A DNA stretch of 63,487 nt from an uncultured Desulfobacterales bacterium (lineage in GTDB: Bacteria; Desulfobacterota; Desulfobulbia; Desulfobulbales; Desulfocapsaceae). Of the stretch, positions 56,271-63,487 are shown one piece after another; positions within the stretch are counted from its first letter, which is position 1; the number at the start of each line of letters is the position of its first letter. The position numbers and the translations under genes were made by a program. The stretch covers positions 1 through 63,487 of the forward strand of contig CALGIJ010000023.1 in assembly GCA_937915545.1 (NCBI GenBank). The letters run 5' to 3'. Under the pieces are notes generated by a model. That model saw nothing but the letters and a program-made list of their open reading frames with translations. It was not told where the DNA came from and did not search any database.

Positions 56271-57752
56271 CTACTTGGTGGCGAGGATGGGCAGCCCCTG
56301 TAGCGGCCAGATGACCGTTACGCACAGCCACACGGCGAACATGAGCACGATGCTGGCGAGGATGCCGTAGCGAAAGAACTCCCCGGCGGTGAACTGCTTC
56401 GAGCCATAGGCGATGGCGTTTGGCGCCGCGCCGATGAGCAGGAAGAAGGGCATGCCGGCGGTGGCCAGCGAGGAGAAGAAGATGACCTCCCCGGCGACGC
56501 CGAGATAGGGGGCGATGACCAGGGCCACCGGCAGGGAGATGGCAATGGCTGCCACGTTCATGATGAAGTTGGTCATCACCATGACGAAGAAGGCGATGCC
56601 GAGGATGAAGACCACGGCCGGAGCTTCCTTGAACAAGGCCAGCCAGTTGACCGCCAGCCACTCGGCGGCGTGGGTCTGCCACAGGCAGAAGCCGATGGAC
56701 ATGGCGCCGCCGAAGAGGAGGATGATGTTCCAGGGGATGTCTTCGAGGTCTTCCACTTTAAGGATTTTGAGCACGAAGAAGAGCAGGGTCGAGGAGAGGA
56801 GGATGGCGGTCTTGTCGATGGTCTTCAGGGCCGGCACCCAGTTCTTGGCGGCGATGAGCAGAATCACCGAGAGGACGATGACCAGGGTCATGATCTCGTT
56901 TTTGCTCCAGCCGCCGAGTTCGGCGTACATCTTCACCGCCCGCTCCCTGAGGCCGGGGATGACGCTTTTCTCAGGCTTGCACAGCACCATCATCATCCCC
57001 CAGATCAGGGCCACCATCAGCCAGCCGAGGGGGAAGAGGTAGTAGGTGAGCTCGAAGAAGCTGATTTCCTTGCCGGTCATCTCCTTGAAGAAGGCGATGG
57101 CCACGGCGGCGCGGGCCGAACCGAGCAGGGTGATGATCGAACCGGCTCCGGCGACATAGGCCATGCCGATGAACAGGCCCTTGCCGAATTTGGTGGGACG
57201 GTCGTCATCGGAGTAGAGGGCATTGATGGCCATGAGCAGGGGGAACATGGTCGCCGCCACCGCCGTATGGGCCATCATGTGGGTGAGGGCGACGGTCATG
57301 ACGAAGCAACCGAGGTAGATCATGCTCGTCTTTTCACCGACGATGGCCAGCATCTTGTAGGCCATGCGCTTGGTGAGCCCGCTCTTGGTGAAGACCAGGC
57401 CGATGACGATGGAACCGAAGATGAACAGCACCGAGGGATCCATGAAGTCCTTGAAGGCCACTTCGGGCTTCCTGATGAGGAACATCGCCTGGATGACACC
57501 GATGGCGATACCGGTGACGCCGATGGGCAGTACCTCGAAGATCCACCAGGTGGCCGCCAGGGCGAACAGGGCCAGGGCACCCTTGCCCTGCGGGGAGAGG
57601 GCGAAGTGCTTGCCCATCGGGTCGATGGCGTCCGGCCACGGCGGGGCGTAGTAGATGATGCAGAACAGCACCACGCCGAGAATGAGAAAAAACACCCTTT
57701 TCCAGTCGAACGGGGCCTTGGCCTCCGCTCCTTCGACATATGTGGATGACAT
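56271..57752 (-). CDS. DASS/SLC13-family anion:cation symporter or exchanger
   Basis: 493 residues, about 11 membrane helices, ATG 57752 with GAGG upstream. Family motifs: SIVIGLVFTKSGLTKR, GAGSIITLLGSARAAVA in the first binding repeat, and GAAPNAIAYGSKQFTAGEF in the second. Members carry C4-dicarboxylates, sulfate or phosphate with sodium ions or by exchange. The first repeat has no SNT signature and thus does not show a typical sodium-dicarboxylate site, so the substrate may differ. The gene is separated from an upstream CBS-domain gene by only 15 bases, suggesting regulated transport in an operon with the NhaD antiporter. Confidence 0.9.
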   Translation of the reverse strand: MSSTYVEGAEAKAPFDWKRVFFLILGVVLFCIIYYAPPWPDAIDPMGKHFALSPQGKGALALFALAATWWIFEVLPIGVTGIAIGVIQAMFLIRKPEVAFKDFMDPSVLFIFGSIVIGLVFTKSGLTKRMAYKMLAIVGEKTSMIYLGCFVMTVALTHMMAHTAVAATMFPLLMAINALYSDDDRPTKFGKGLFIGMAYVAGAGSIITLLGSARAAVAIAFFKEMTGKEISFFELTYYLFPLGWLMVALIWGMMMVLCKPEKSVIPGLRERAVKMYAELGGWSKNEIMTLVIVLSVILLIAAKNWVPALKTIDKTAILLSSTLLFFVLKILKVEDLEDIPWNIILLFGGAMSIGFCLWQTHAAEWLAVNWLALFKEAPAVVFILGIAFFVMVMTNFIMNVAAIAISLPVALVIAPYLGVAGEVIFFSSLATAGMPFFLLIGAAPNAIAYGSKQFTAGEFFRYGILASIVLMFAVWLCVTVIWPLQGLPILATK

Positions 57753-57767
57753 GTTGAAGACCTCTTT

Positions 57768-58307
57768 TTATTTTGAGTTGAGAGCAATGAGCTGATCGCC
57801 TAGGGCCCCGAAAACCTCGGCCAGTTTGACGACACCGACGAGCTTGCCGGCATCGACCACCGGCAGCACCGTCTCCTTGCAGATGACCATGGTCGACATG
57901 GCGTGGATGAGGTCGGTGTGCGGCGCCAGGGTGCGAACATTGCGCTCGATGACCCCGGTCAACGTTGCCTCGAGATGGTTGACACCTTCCTTGATCATCA
58001 CCCCGTTGAGCAGGGTGGTAAGGTCGCTGAATTCGGCGGTCTTGCCCTCGAACTTCTTGATATCGACGGTGTCGAGCAGGGTCGAGAAGAGCACGCGCAG
58101 GATGCCCTGCTGGGTGACCCGGCCGACCAGGGCGCCCTGGTCGTCGACCACCATCAGCTCGGTGAAGCCACAGGGGCCGCTGCTGCCCAGAGGGCAGAAG
58201 GAGCGGAGTTGCTGGATTGCCTCCTGTACCGTCCCCGATTCCTTCATGCGGGGAAAGCCGGACAGGGGGATCATGATATCCCTGACTGTCTGTTGTTGCG
58301 TCGTCAT
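57768..58307 (-). CDS. Two-CBS-domain regulatory protein
   Basis: 179 residues. Two CBS domains (about 8-75 with MIPLSGFPRMKESGTVQEAI and LMVVDDQGALVGRVTQ, and about 120-175 with TDLIHAMSTMVICKETVLPVVDAG). AAGGAGAATCATC precedes the start. CBS pairs bind adenosine nucleotides and respond to energy charge. Between the two domains there is a helical insertion of about 45 residues. Its place between the antiporter and the DASS transporter genes suggests nucleotide control of one or both. Confidence 0.9.
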   Translation of the reverse strand: MTTQQQTVRDIMIPLSGFPRMKESGTVQEAIQQLRSFCPLGSSGPCGFTELMVVDDQGALVGRVTQQGILRVLFSTLLDTVDIKKFEGKTAEFSDLTTLLNGVMIKEGVNHLEATLTGVIERNVRTLAPHTDLIHAMSTMVICKETVLPVVDAGKLVGVVKLAEVFGALGDQLIALNSK

Positions 58308-58386
58308 GATGATTCTCCTTGTATAAAAGTATGTTCGTGCGCCGAGAGCAGGAGCGTTTCTCGTCCCGGCGCTGGGTTGTCGCTGA

Positions 58387-59829
58387 CTATTTGTTTTTCG
58401 TCTCCTGCTTGGCCGGAGCTTGTCCGTTCTGCAGGGCGAGGGCCACCTTCTTGGCTTTGCAGTTTTCGACGGTGCAACTCACCGCCGGTTCCTGATGGAG
58501 GCGGCTGCTCGAGGGATGCCAGCCCCAGAAGAAGAAGAGCACGAAGAAGCCGACGATATAGGCCATGGTCACATGCCAGCCCTTGCGCAGCCAGAGCACG
58601 ACGTTGCGACCTTCGGGGAATTTATTGGTGATGGCGACGCCGGCTGAGGAACCGAACCAGATCATCGAGCCGCCAAAACCGACGGTGTAGGCGAGCATGC
58701 CCCAGTCGTAGTGGCCCTGCACCAGGCAGAGCTTGGTGAGCGGGATGTTGTCGAAGACCGCCGAGATGAAGCCGAGGACGAAGGCGGTCATCCACGAGGC
58801 GTCGGGCAAGGTCTCCACCGGCATCATCGACGCGCACATGACCAGGCTGAGGAGAAAGATGGTGCCCATGATCGACGCCGGCACTTCCTTCCAGGGAATG
58901 GGGCGCAGCAGGGCGCCGAGAAGGATGGCGATCCACACCCCCAGGGCGGGCAGGTCGAGGGTGTAATTGGTGACGATGGCGCCGACGAGGATCATGGCAA
59001 CGATGAGGATCTTTATCCAGTCGATCCTGACGTGGCTGGTGTCGGCGACCACCACCGGCTGCAGCTTGTACTGCTGGTGCCCGGCGAAGAAGGCGATGAT
59101 GAGCAGGGCGGCGATGGCAGCGATGAAGGCATGGAGGACGTCCAAGGGGCTGACGCCATCGATCCACATCATGGTGGTAGTGGTGTCGCCGACCACCGAC
59201 CCCGAGCCGCCGGCGTTGGAGGCGGCGACGATGCCGGCGATATAGCCGATGTGAACCTTGTTTTTAAAGACGACCAGGGCGATGGTGCCACCGATCAGCG
59301 CCGCGGCGATGTTGTCGAGAAAGGAGGAGAGAATGGCGACGAAGACCAGCAGCACCGCCGGCCCCATCCAGCCGGAAGGCAGGAACTTGGGGAGTTTCTG
59401 GGGAAAGCCGCATTCTTCGAAGATCTTGGCGAGGATGCCGAAGCCGAGCAGCAGGCCGAGGAGGTTGAGCACCACCGGCCATTCCCCCTGGCGCAGGTGT
59501 TTGTCGGTCAACTGTTCGAGCAGGGGCAGTTGTCCGAAGAGGTGATGGCCGAGGTTGAAGCCGCCATCAAAGAAGATCTTGAAGAGGGTGATGACGATCA
59601 GACCGGAGACCGCCACATAAAAGGTGTGATGATGAAAGAGGGCAACGCCGAGGAGCACCAGGGCAAAGAGAAGAAACTCGACGCGGATGCCGAGAAGGGT
59701 CGGCACGTTGGGGTCGACGACGCCGCCGTGGACAGGGCTGGCGAAGGCCAGAGCCGGGGCGAAGAGCAGCAGCAGGACGATCGCCGCGCCGGTGAGGTGC
59801 TGTGTTGCCAGTCGTTGGACGAGATTCAT
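58387..59829 (-). CDS. nhaD: NhaD-type sodium/proton antiporter
   Basis: 480 residues from the ATG at 59829 (AGGAGA upstream, better than the ATG four codons earlier). A signal-like first helix is followed by about 11-12 membrane helices. Family motifs: NIAAALIGGTIALVVFKN, NAGGSGSVVGDTTTTMMWI and SAVFDNIPLTKLCL. These fit the NhaD/ArsB-like IT superfamily. A polar C-terminal tail of about 40 residues holds two cysteines (SCTVENCKAKK). The gene starts 8 bases after the KinB-like kinase stop, so it belongs to the same operon. Its likely job is sodium/proton homeostasis, which in anaerobes supports sodium-coupled transporters like the DASS protein nearby. Confidence 0.92.
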   Translation of the reverse strand: MNLVQRLATQHLTGAAIVLLLLFAPALAFASPVHGGVVDPNVPTLLGIRVEFLLFALVLLGVALFHHHTFYVAVSGLIVITLFKIFFDGGFNLGHHLFGQLPLLEQLTDKHLRQGEWPVVLNLLGLLLGFGILAKIFEECGFPQKLPKFLPSGWMGPAVLLVFVAILSSFLDNIAAALIGGTIALVVFKNKVHIGYIAGIVAASNAGGSGSVVGDTTTTMMWIDGVSPLDVLHAFIAAIAALLIIAFFAGHQQYKLQPVVVADTSHVRIDWIKILIVAMILVGAIVTNYTLDLPALGVWIAILLGALLRPIPWKEVPASIMGTIFLLSLVMCASMMPVETLPDASWMTAFVLGFISAVFDNIPLTKLCLVQGHYDWGMLAYTVGFGGSMIWFGSSAGVAITNKFPEGRNVVLWLRKGWHVTMAYIVGFFVLFFFWGWHPSSSRLHQEPAVSCTVENCKAKKVALALQNGQAPAKQETKNK

Positions 59830-59837
59830 GGTTCTCC

Positions 59838-61739
59838 TCATGGGGCAAGGGTTGACGTGGGATGGGTTTCGTTATCGCTTACGGCAGGAAGCGTGAGGCT
59901 GTGCCGTTCGTGGTCGCATGTTGCCAGCAGGGTGAAGGTAAAGGTGCTGCCGTGGCCGGGCTGCGAGGCGACGCAGATGTCCCCGCCATGGGCGCGGATG
60001 ATCGCCTTGCAGATTGCAAGGCCAAGGCCGGTGCGGCCGCTTTCCTTCTTGTCGACCCGCACGAATTTCTCGAAGATCTTGGCCTGGAATTGGGAGGGGA
60101 TGCCGATGCCGTCGTCGCTGACGGCGATGGCCACTTCGCCTTTATCTGCCACGGCGGCGAGGTGGATATGGCCGCCTTCGTCGACATAGCGCAGGGCGTT
60201 GGAAACGAGATTGGACAGCACCCAGACGATTTTTTTGATATCGGCGCTGACCTGGGGCAGGGCCGAGGTGTCGTCAACGGTCAGGGTGACGCCCTTGATG
60301 CCCGCCTGGGCGCGGAAGATGTCATGCACCTCGGCAAACAGGGCGGCCACCGGGACCGCTTCAAATTCCAGTTCGACCCGACCGCTCTCGATCTTCGACA
60401 GGTCGAGCAGATCGTGGACCAGGCCCTTCATGCGCTGCACCTCGTCGTGGGCGGTCTGCAGCAGATCCCTTTCCCGTTCCGGCAGGTAGTGGCAGGCGTG
60501 CTCGAGGAGCAGGTCGACACCCATGCCGAGGCTGGTCAGCGGAGTGCGCAGCTCATGGGAGGCAGCCATGACGAACTCGCTTTTCAAGCGTTCCACCTCG
60601 CGCAGGCGGGTGATGTCGCGCAGCAGCAGCACGACGCCGGAAAACTTTCGTGACGACTGGCGGATGGCGGTGGCCGAGAAGAGGTATTGGCGGGTGTCTT
60701 CACCCTTGCCGAGAGAAAGGATGCGTCGGTCGTCGGGCAGGTTCGGTTGCACCCCGCTGGACGCCGTTTCGGCGACGATGTCGCAGACTCCGGGGGCGGC
60801 GAGCAGGTCACGGCAAAGGAGGGTGTCGCCTTCCGTGTAGTCGATGCCGAACATGCGGCGGCCGGCAGGGTTGATGCCGGTCACCCGACCCTCGGTGTCG
60901 AAGACCACCAGGCCGTCCTCGATGGAGGCGAGGATGGCCTCGCCCTTGTTGTGCTCGGCGACGATGCGGTCGACATTCATCAGGTGGTAGCGGCGCAGCT
61001 CGCCCGCCATGCGGTTGAACTCCGCCGCCAGTTCGCCCAGCTCGTCGCTGGTCTCGACCTCCAGCTTGACATGGAATTCGCCGGCGGAAATGGACTTGGC
61101 CGCCTTGACCAGGCGGCGCAGGGGCAAGACGAGGCGCTCGGCGAAGACGAGGCTGAAGAAGAGGGCGATCATGGCGGCAAGCAGCGCCACCGAGGCCTTG
61201 GTGTAGATGACCCGCTTGGCCTCCTCGCGGGCCTCTTCGCTGGCGGCGTACATGGTGCGCTCGTTCATCGCGCGCAGGGCCAGGCAACCCTCCTTGACCT
61301 TGGAGGAATAGGGGAGAATCGATTCCTGGTAGTTTTTCGGAGACAAGGACTCTTCTTCCCCCGCCGAGGCCAGTTGCATGAGGCGCGCCCGGTAGCGGTG
61401 ATACTCGGCCTTGATGGCGGCGATGGCCTCCCGTTCACCCTCGACGGCGATGCTCTCCCGGGAACGGTCGAGCCACTCGACGAAGAGGGCGTCGCTCTCG
61501 GCGAGGCTGGCCTTGCCGCGGGCCGTTTCGCCCATCAATAGCAGCAGCACGCCGACATCCTGGCGGGCCAGGGCGTCGAGCATCTTCTCCACCGCGTTGA
61601 TGCTGCGGTAGTAGTCGCGCAGCACGACGTCGGTGGCCTGGCCGAAGGACCAGAGATTGACCATCGCCCAGGTGACCACCGCGCCCATCAGGGTGATGGC
61701 GACGGCATAACCCATGAGGATTTTCTGTTTGAGGCTCAT
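59838..61739 (-). CDS. KinB-like membrane sensor histidine kinase with PAS domain
   Basis: 633 residues from the ATG at 61739 (AAAGG upstream). Two membrane helices (about 9-30 and 170-190) enclose a helical periplasmic domain (about 30-168). HAMP (about 190-243, LRRLVKAAKSISAGEF), PAS (about 252-365, EAILASIEDGLVVFDTEG), HisKA with AASHELRTPLTSLG, HATPase with NLVSNALRYVDE and RTGLGLAICKAI. This is the KinB architecture, partner of AlgB in pseudomonads, and an AlgB-like regulator gene lies directly upstream. A sigma-54 promoter at 61798-61813 drives it, and the downstream antiporter, CBS and DASS genes follow in one direction. Confidence 0.93.
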   Translation of the reverse strand: MSLKQKILMGYAVAITLMGAVVTWAMVNLWSFGQATDVVLRDYYRSINAVEKMLDALARQDVGVLLLLMGETARGKASLAESDALFVEWLDRSRESIAVEGEREAIAAIKAEYHRYRARLMQLASAGEEESLSPKNYQESILPYSSKVKEGCLALRAMNERTMYAASEEAREEAKRVIYTKASVALLAAMIALFFSLVFAERLVLPLRRLVKAAKSISAGEFHVKLEVETSDELGELAAEFNRMAGELRRYHLMNVDRIVAEHNKGEAILASIEDGLVVFDTEGRVTGINPAGRRMFGIDYTEGDTLLCRDLLAAPGVCDIVAETASSGVQPNLPDDRRILSLGKGEDTRQYLFSATAIRQSSRKFSGVVLLLRDITRLREVERLKSEFVMAASHELRTPLTSLGMGVDLLLEHACHYLPERERDLLQTAHDEVQRMKGLVHDLLDLSKIESGRVELEFEAVPVAALFAEVHDIFRAQAGIKGVTLTVDDTSALPQVSADIKKIVWVLSNLVSNALRYVDEGGHIHLAAVADKGEVAIAVSDDGIGIPSQFQAKIFEKFVRVDKKESGRTGLGLAICKAIIRAHGGDICVASQPGHGSTFTFTLLATCDHERHSLTLPAVSDNETHPTSTLAP

Positions 61740-61797
61740 AGCGACCTTTAACGTTGCTGCAGGAATGCCCGGCGAGGGGCCCTGCTGCCCATGCAAA

Positions 61798-61813
61798 GGC
61801 AACAATCATGCCA
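61798..61813 (-). promoter_or_regulatory. Sigma-54 (-24/-12) promoter of the kinase/antiporter/DASS operon
   Basis: Minus-strand TGGCATGATTGTTGCC: -24 TGGCATG and -12 TTGC with exact 4-base spacing, matching the consensus except C/T at one variable position. Predicted start near 61787, about 48 bases before the kinase ATG. Confidence 0.75.
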
Positions 61814-61874
61814 GGGCTGTCGAGAGAGAAAGATGGCGGAAACGCGGCGTTATTTCCAGGGTGGAATGGAGAGG

Positions 61875-61922
61875 TCGTGCAAATTGAAAGAGCCGCTGGC
61901 GGTGATCGTGCAAAGCGCAAGA
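61875..61922. promoter_or_regulatory. Two direct repeats 31 bp apart, candidate enhancer sites
   Basis: TCGTGCAAATTGAAAGA at 61875-61891 and TCGTGCAAAGCGCAAGA at 61906-61922; identical at 13 of 17 positions, spaced three helical turns apart. They lie about 60-110 bp upstream of the sigma-54 promoter, where an NtrC-type activator would bind. Confidence 0.6.
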
Positions 61923-62008
61923 TCATTGCGGCGAGGAGCGAATGGCGCGGACGGGCGAGTGGTGCGGACGGGTGGGAGGGCGCAGGAGAGTGCGAGACCG
62001 GGGCGAGG

Positions 62009-63352
62009 TTACATCCCGTAGGTCTTGCGCTTGCGCCACAATGTGGCGGGGTCGATGCCGAGGGTGTCGGCGGCGCTTTGAATGGAGGTGGTCCTGGCAA
62101 GGACCATCTTGATATGCATTTCTTCCAACTCGGCCAGCGTCACCATGTCGCCGACACCGGGAGGGCTGGCGGCGGGGGCGACGTTCTCCGGCAGGTCGGC
62201 GGCGGTGATTTCCACGCCGCTACCGAGGATTACCGCCCGCTCGATGGCGTTGCGCAGTTCACGCACGTTGCCGGGCCAGGAGTGGTCGAGGATGGCTTTT
62301 TCGGCCGAGGCGGCGAAAGTGAGCGGCGGACGGTGGTTGGTCTTGCAGAAGTGGGCGCAGAAGTCCCTGGCGATATCGAGGATGTCTTCGCGCCGCCGCC
62401 GCAGCGGCAGGACATTGATGGAGATGACGTTGATGCGGTAGAAGAGGTCTTCGCGGAAGCGACCCTCGGCGATGCGCTGCTCGAGGTTGACGTTGGTGGC
62501 GGTGATGACCCGGACGTTGGCCCGGCGCGACACGGTCTCGCCAAGGCGTTCGTATTCCTTGTCCTGGATGAAGCGCAGCAGCTTGGCCTGGATCGGCAGG
62601 GCCATGTCGCCGATTTCATCGAGGAAGAGGGTGCCGCCCTCGCAGGCGGCGATACGGCCGGGGTTGTCTTTTACCGCCCCGGTGAAGGCCCCCTTACAGT
62701 GGCCGAAGAGCTCGCTTTCAAGAAGTTCGCCGGGAACGGCGGGGCAGGAGACGATCATCATCGGCCGCCGCGCCCGCTTGCTGAGGTTGTGGATGGTGCG
62801 GGCGAACACCGACTTGCCGGTTCCGCTCTCGCCGCGGATGAGGATCATTGCCTCCGAGGCGGCCGCCTTGTGAACGGTATCGACGATGCGCAACATGTCC
62901 GGATTCTTGCTGTACAACAGCGACTCCGGAGTGAAGCGGCGCCGATCCTCGCGCAGTACGGTGAGTTCGTTCTCGAGGTCGCGGATATGGCCGAGGGTGC
63001 GGATGAGCAGCTTGATCTGTGCGCTGGTGAAGGGCTTTTCGATATAGTCGGCGGCACCGCGGCGCATGGCCTCCACCGCCGTCTCGATGCTGGCGTTGGC
63101 GGTGATGACGACGATCTTCAGCCACGGTGTCTCGGCAAGCAGTTGGGGGATGAGGTCGAGGCCGTTTTCCCGCTCCAGGCGCAGGTCGATGAAGGCGATG
63201 TCGAAGGTGAAGCGTCGCGCCTCGGCCAGGGCCTCCTTGCCGTCGGCGACGGCGATCACCGTGTGCCCTTCCGACTCGAGGCAGTAGGAGAGGGTCTTGC
63301 GGATGTTTTTTTCGTCGTCGACGACGAGGATATTGAGCTTGCCCTGGTTCAT
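62009..63352 (-). CDS. AlgB/NtrC-type sigma-54-dependent response regulator
   Basis: 447 residues from the ATG at 63352 (GAGAGGGA upstream). Receiver with D56 in IAFIDLRLE, AAA+ domain with GESGTGKS, canonical sigma-54 contact GAFTGA and LFLDEIGDM, ending in a helix-turn-helix (SIQSAADTLGIDPATLWRKR). The C-terminal ATLWRKRKxYG is characteristic of AlgB. The KinB-like kinase gene follows by 269 bases, in the same direction, with a sigma-54 promoter and activator sites between, so this protein probably activates the kinase operon. Confidence 0.95.
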   Translation of the reverse strand: MNQGKLNILVVDDEKNIRKTLSYCLESEGHTVIAVADGKEALAEARRFTFDIAFIDLRLERENGLDLIPQLLAETPWLKIVVITANASIETAVEAMRRGAADYIEKPFTSAQIKLLIRTLGHIRDLENELTVLREDRRRFTPESLLYSKNPDMLRIVDTVHKAAASEAMILIRGESGTGKSVFARTIHNLSKRARRPMMIVSCPAVPGELLESELFGHCKGAFTGAVKDNPGRIAACEGGTLFLDEIGDMALPIQAKLLRFIQDKEYERLGETVSRRANVRVITATNVNLEQRIAEGRFREDLFYRINVISINVLPLRRRREDILDIARDFCAHFCKTNHRPPLTFAASAEKAILDHSWPGNVRELRNAIERAVILGSGVEITAADLPENVAPAASPPGVGDMVTLAELEEMHIKMVLARTTSIQSAADTLGIDPATLWRKRKTYGM

Positions 63353-63443
63353 GGCCATCCCTCTCACCGGGATACGAGGCTGTCGAATCGTCCGGGGCTA
63401 TGAGGGAAAGATGCTTCCTTTGCCGCCATAGCCCCCGCCTCTC

Positions 63444-63487
63444 TCACGGGAAGATCCTGATGTTGGGGTACATGCCCTCCTTCGGCC
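63444..63487 (-). CDS. C-terminal 13 codons of an upstream gene (5' end outside window)
   Basis: Minus strand: the frame PKEGMYPNIRIFP ends in TGA (63446-63444). Too short to identify; only the stop and the reading direction are supported, because it is followed by a 90-base gap before the regulator gene. Confidence 0.35.
   Translation of the reverse strand, partial: PKEGMYPNIRIFP

Larger units (their letters stand above)
61740..62008. other. Promoter region of the kinase/antiporter operon
   Basis: 269 bases without a gene between the AlgB-like regulator and KinB-like kinase. Contains the sigma-54 promoter and two phased repeats listed separately. Confidence 0.6.

Overview
The window reads as a chromosome segment of a GC-rich, anaerobic or microaerobic Gram-negative bacterium. 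I infer a deltaproteobacterium (Desulfobacterota, possibly Desulfobulbales or Desulfuromonadia). The grounds are the density of two-component and sigma-54 regulators, universal stress proteins paired with a TSUP exporter, a hydrogenase-4-like complex lacking nickel ligands, a heme-CxxCH sensor kinase, and Gram-negative envelope functions. No rRNA, tRNA or CRISPR array is visible, so lineage rests on gene content only.

Region 1 (1-4.95 kb) is an AT-richer accessory island. It holds the 3' end of one RHS protein and a second 5'-truncated RHS protein, each with a different C-terminal tip, a small membrane protein behind it (candidate immunity gene) and a near-identical terminator. Decayed IS21, IS4 and IS3 fragments lie around them.

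Region 2 (5-33.5 kb) is GC-rich chromosome: a heme-binding histidine kinase; a polytopic membrane protein translationally coupled to a tandem Usp protein; a copper/silver efflux operon (outer-membrane factor, fusion protein with a metal-binding domain, CusA-type RND pump, His/Met-rich periplasmic protein); a convergent OmpR-type two-component system; cytochrome b561; an LTA-synthase-like sulfatase coupled to a methyltransferase; a large hybrid kinase; a fused MFS/spermidine-synthase-like protein; an ABC-F ATPase; and an atypical class A PBP.

Region 3 (33.9-46.7 kb) is dominated by signalling: a hybrid kinase with a response regulator, a kinase/NtrC pair, and a Lon-type protease whose AAA+ module is interrupted by a phospho-receiver domain. 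Across a 470-bp intergenic region carrying four TGTTGC-N5-GCAACA-like dyads and a sigma-54 promoter, a Usp/TSUP/Usp cluster is transcribed away from the protease.

Region 4 (46.8-54.1 kb, minus strand) is a six-gene operon resembling hydrogenase-4/complex I membrane modules. Its large subunit has Ser in place of the nickel-ligating Cys pair, so it looks like an Ehr-type (energy-converting hydrogenase-related) complex.

Region 5 (54.4-63.5 kb, minus strand) holds an Old Yellow Enzyme homologue, a receiver protein without its phosphoacceptor Asp, a DASS/SLC13 transporter, a CBS protein, an NhaD-type antiporter, a KinB-like kinase and, upstream, an AlgB/NtrC-type activator. A sigma-54 promoter with two phased upstream repeats lies between activator and kinase, suggesting a closed circuit. 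The window ends in the last codons of another minus-strand gene.
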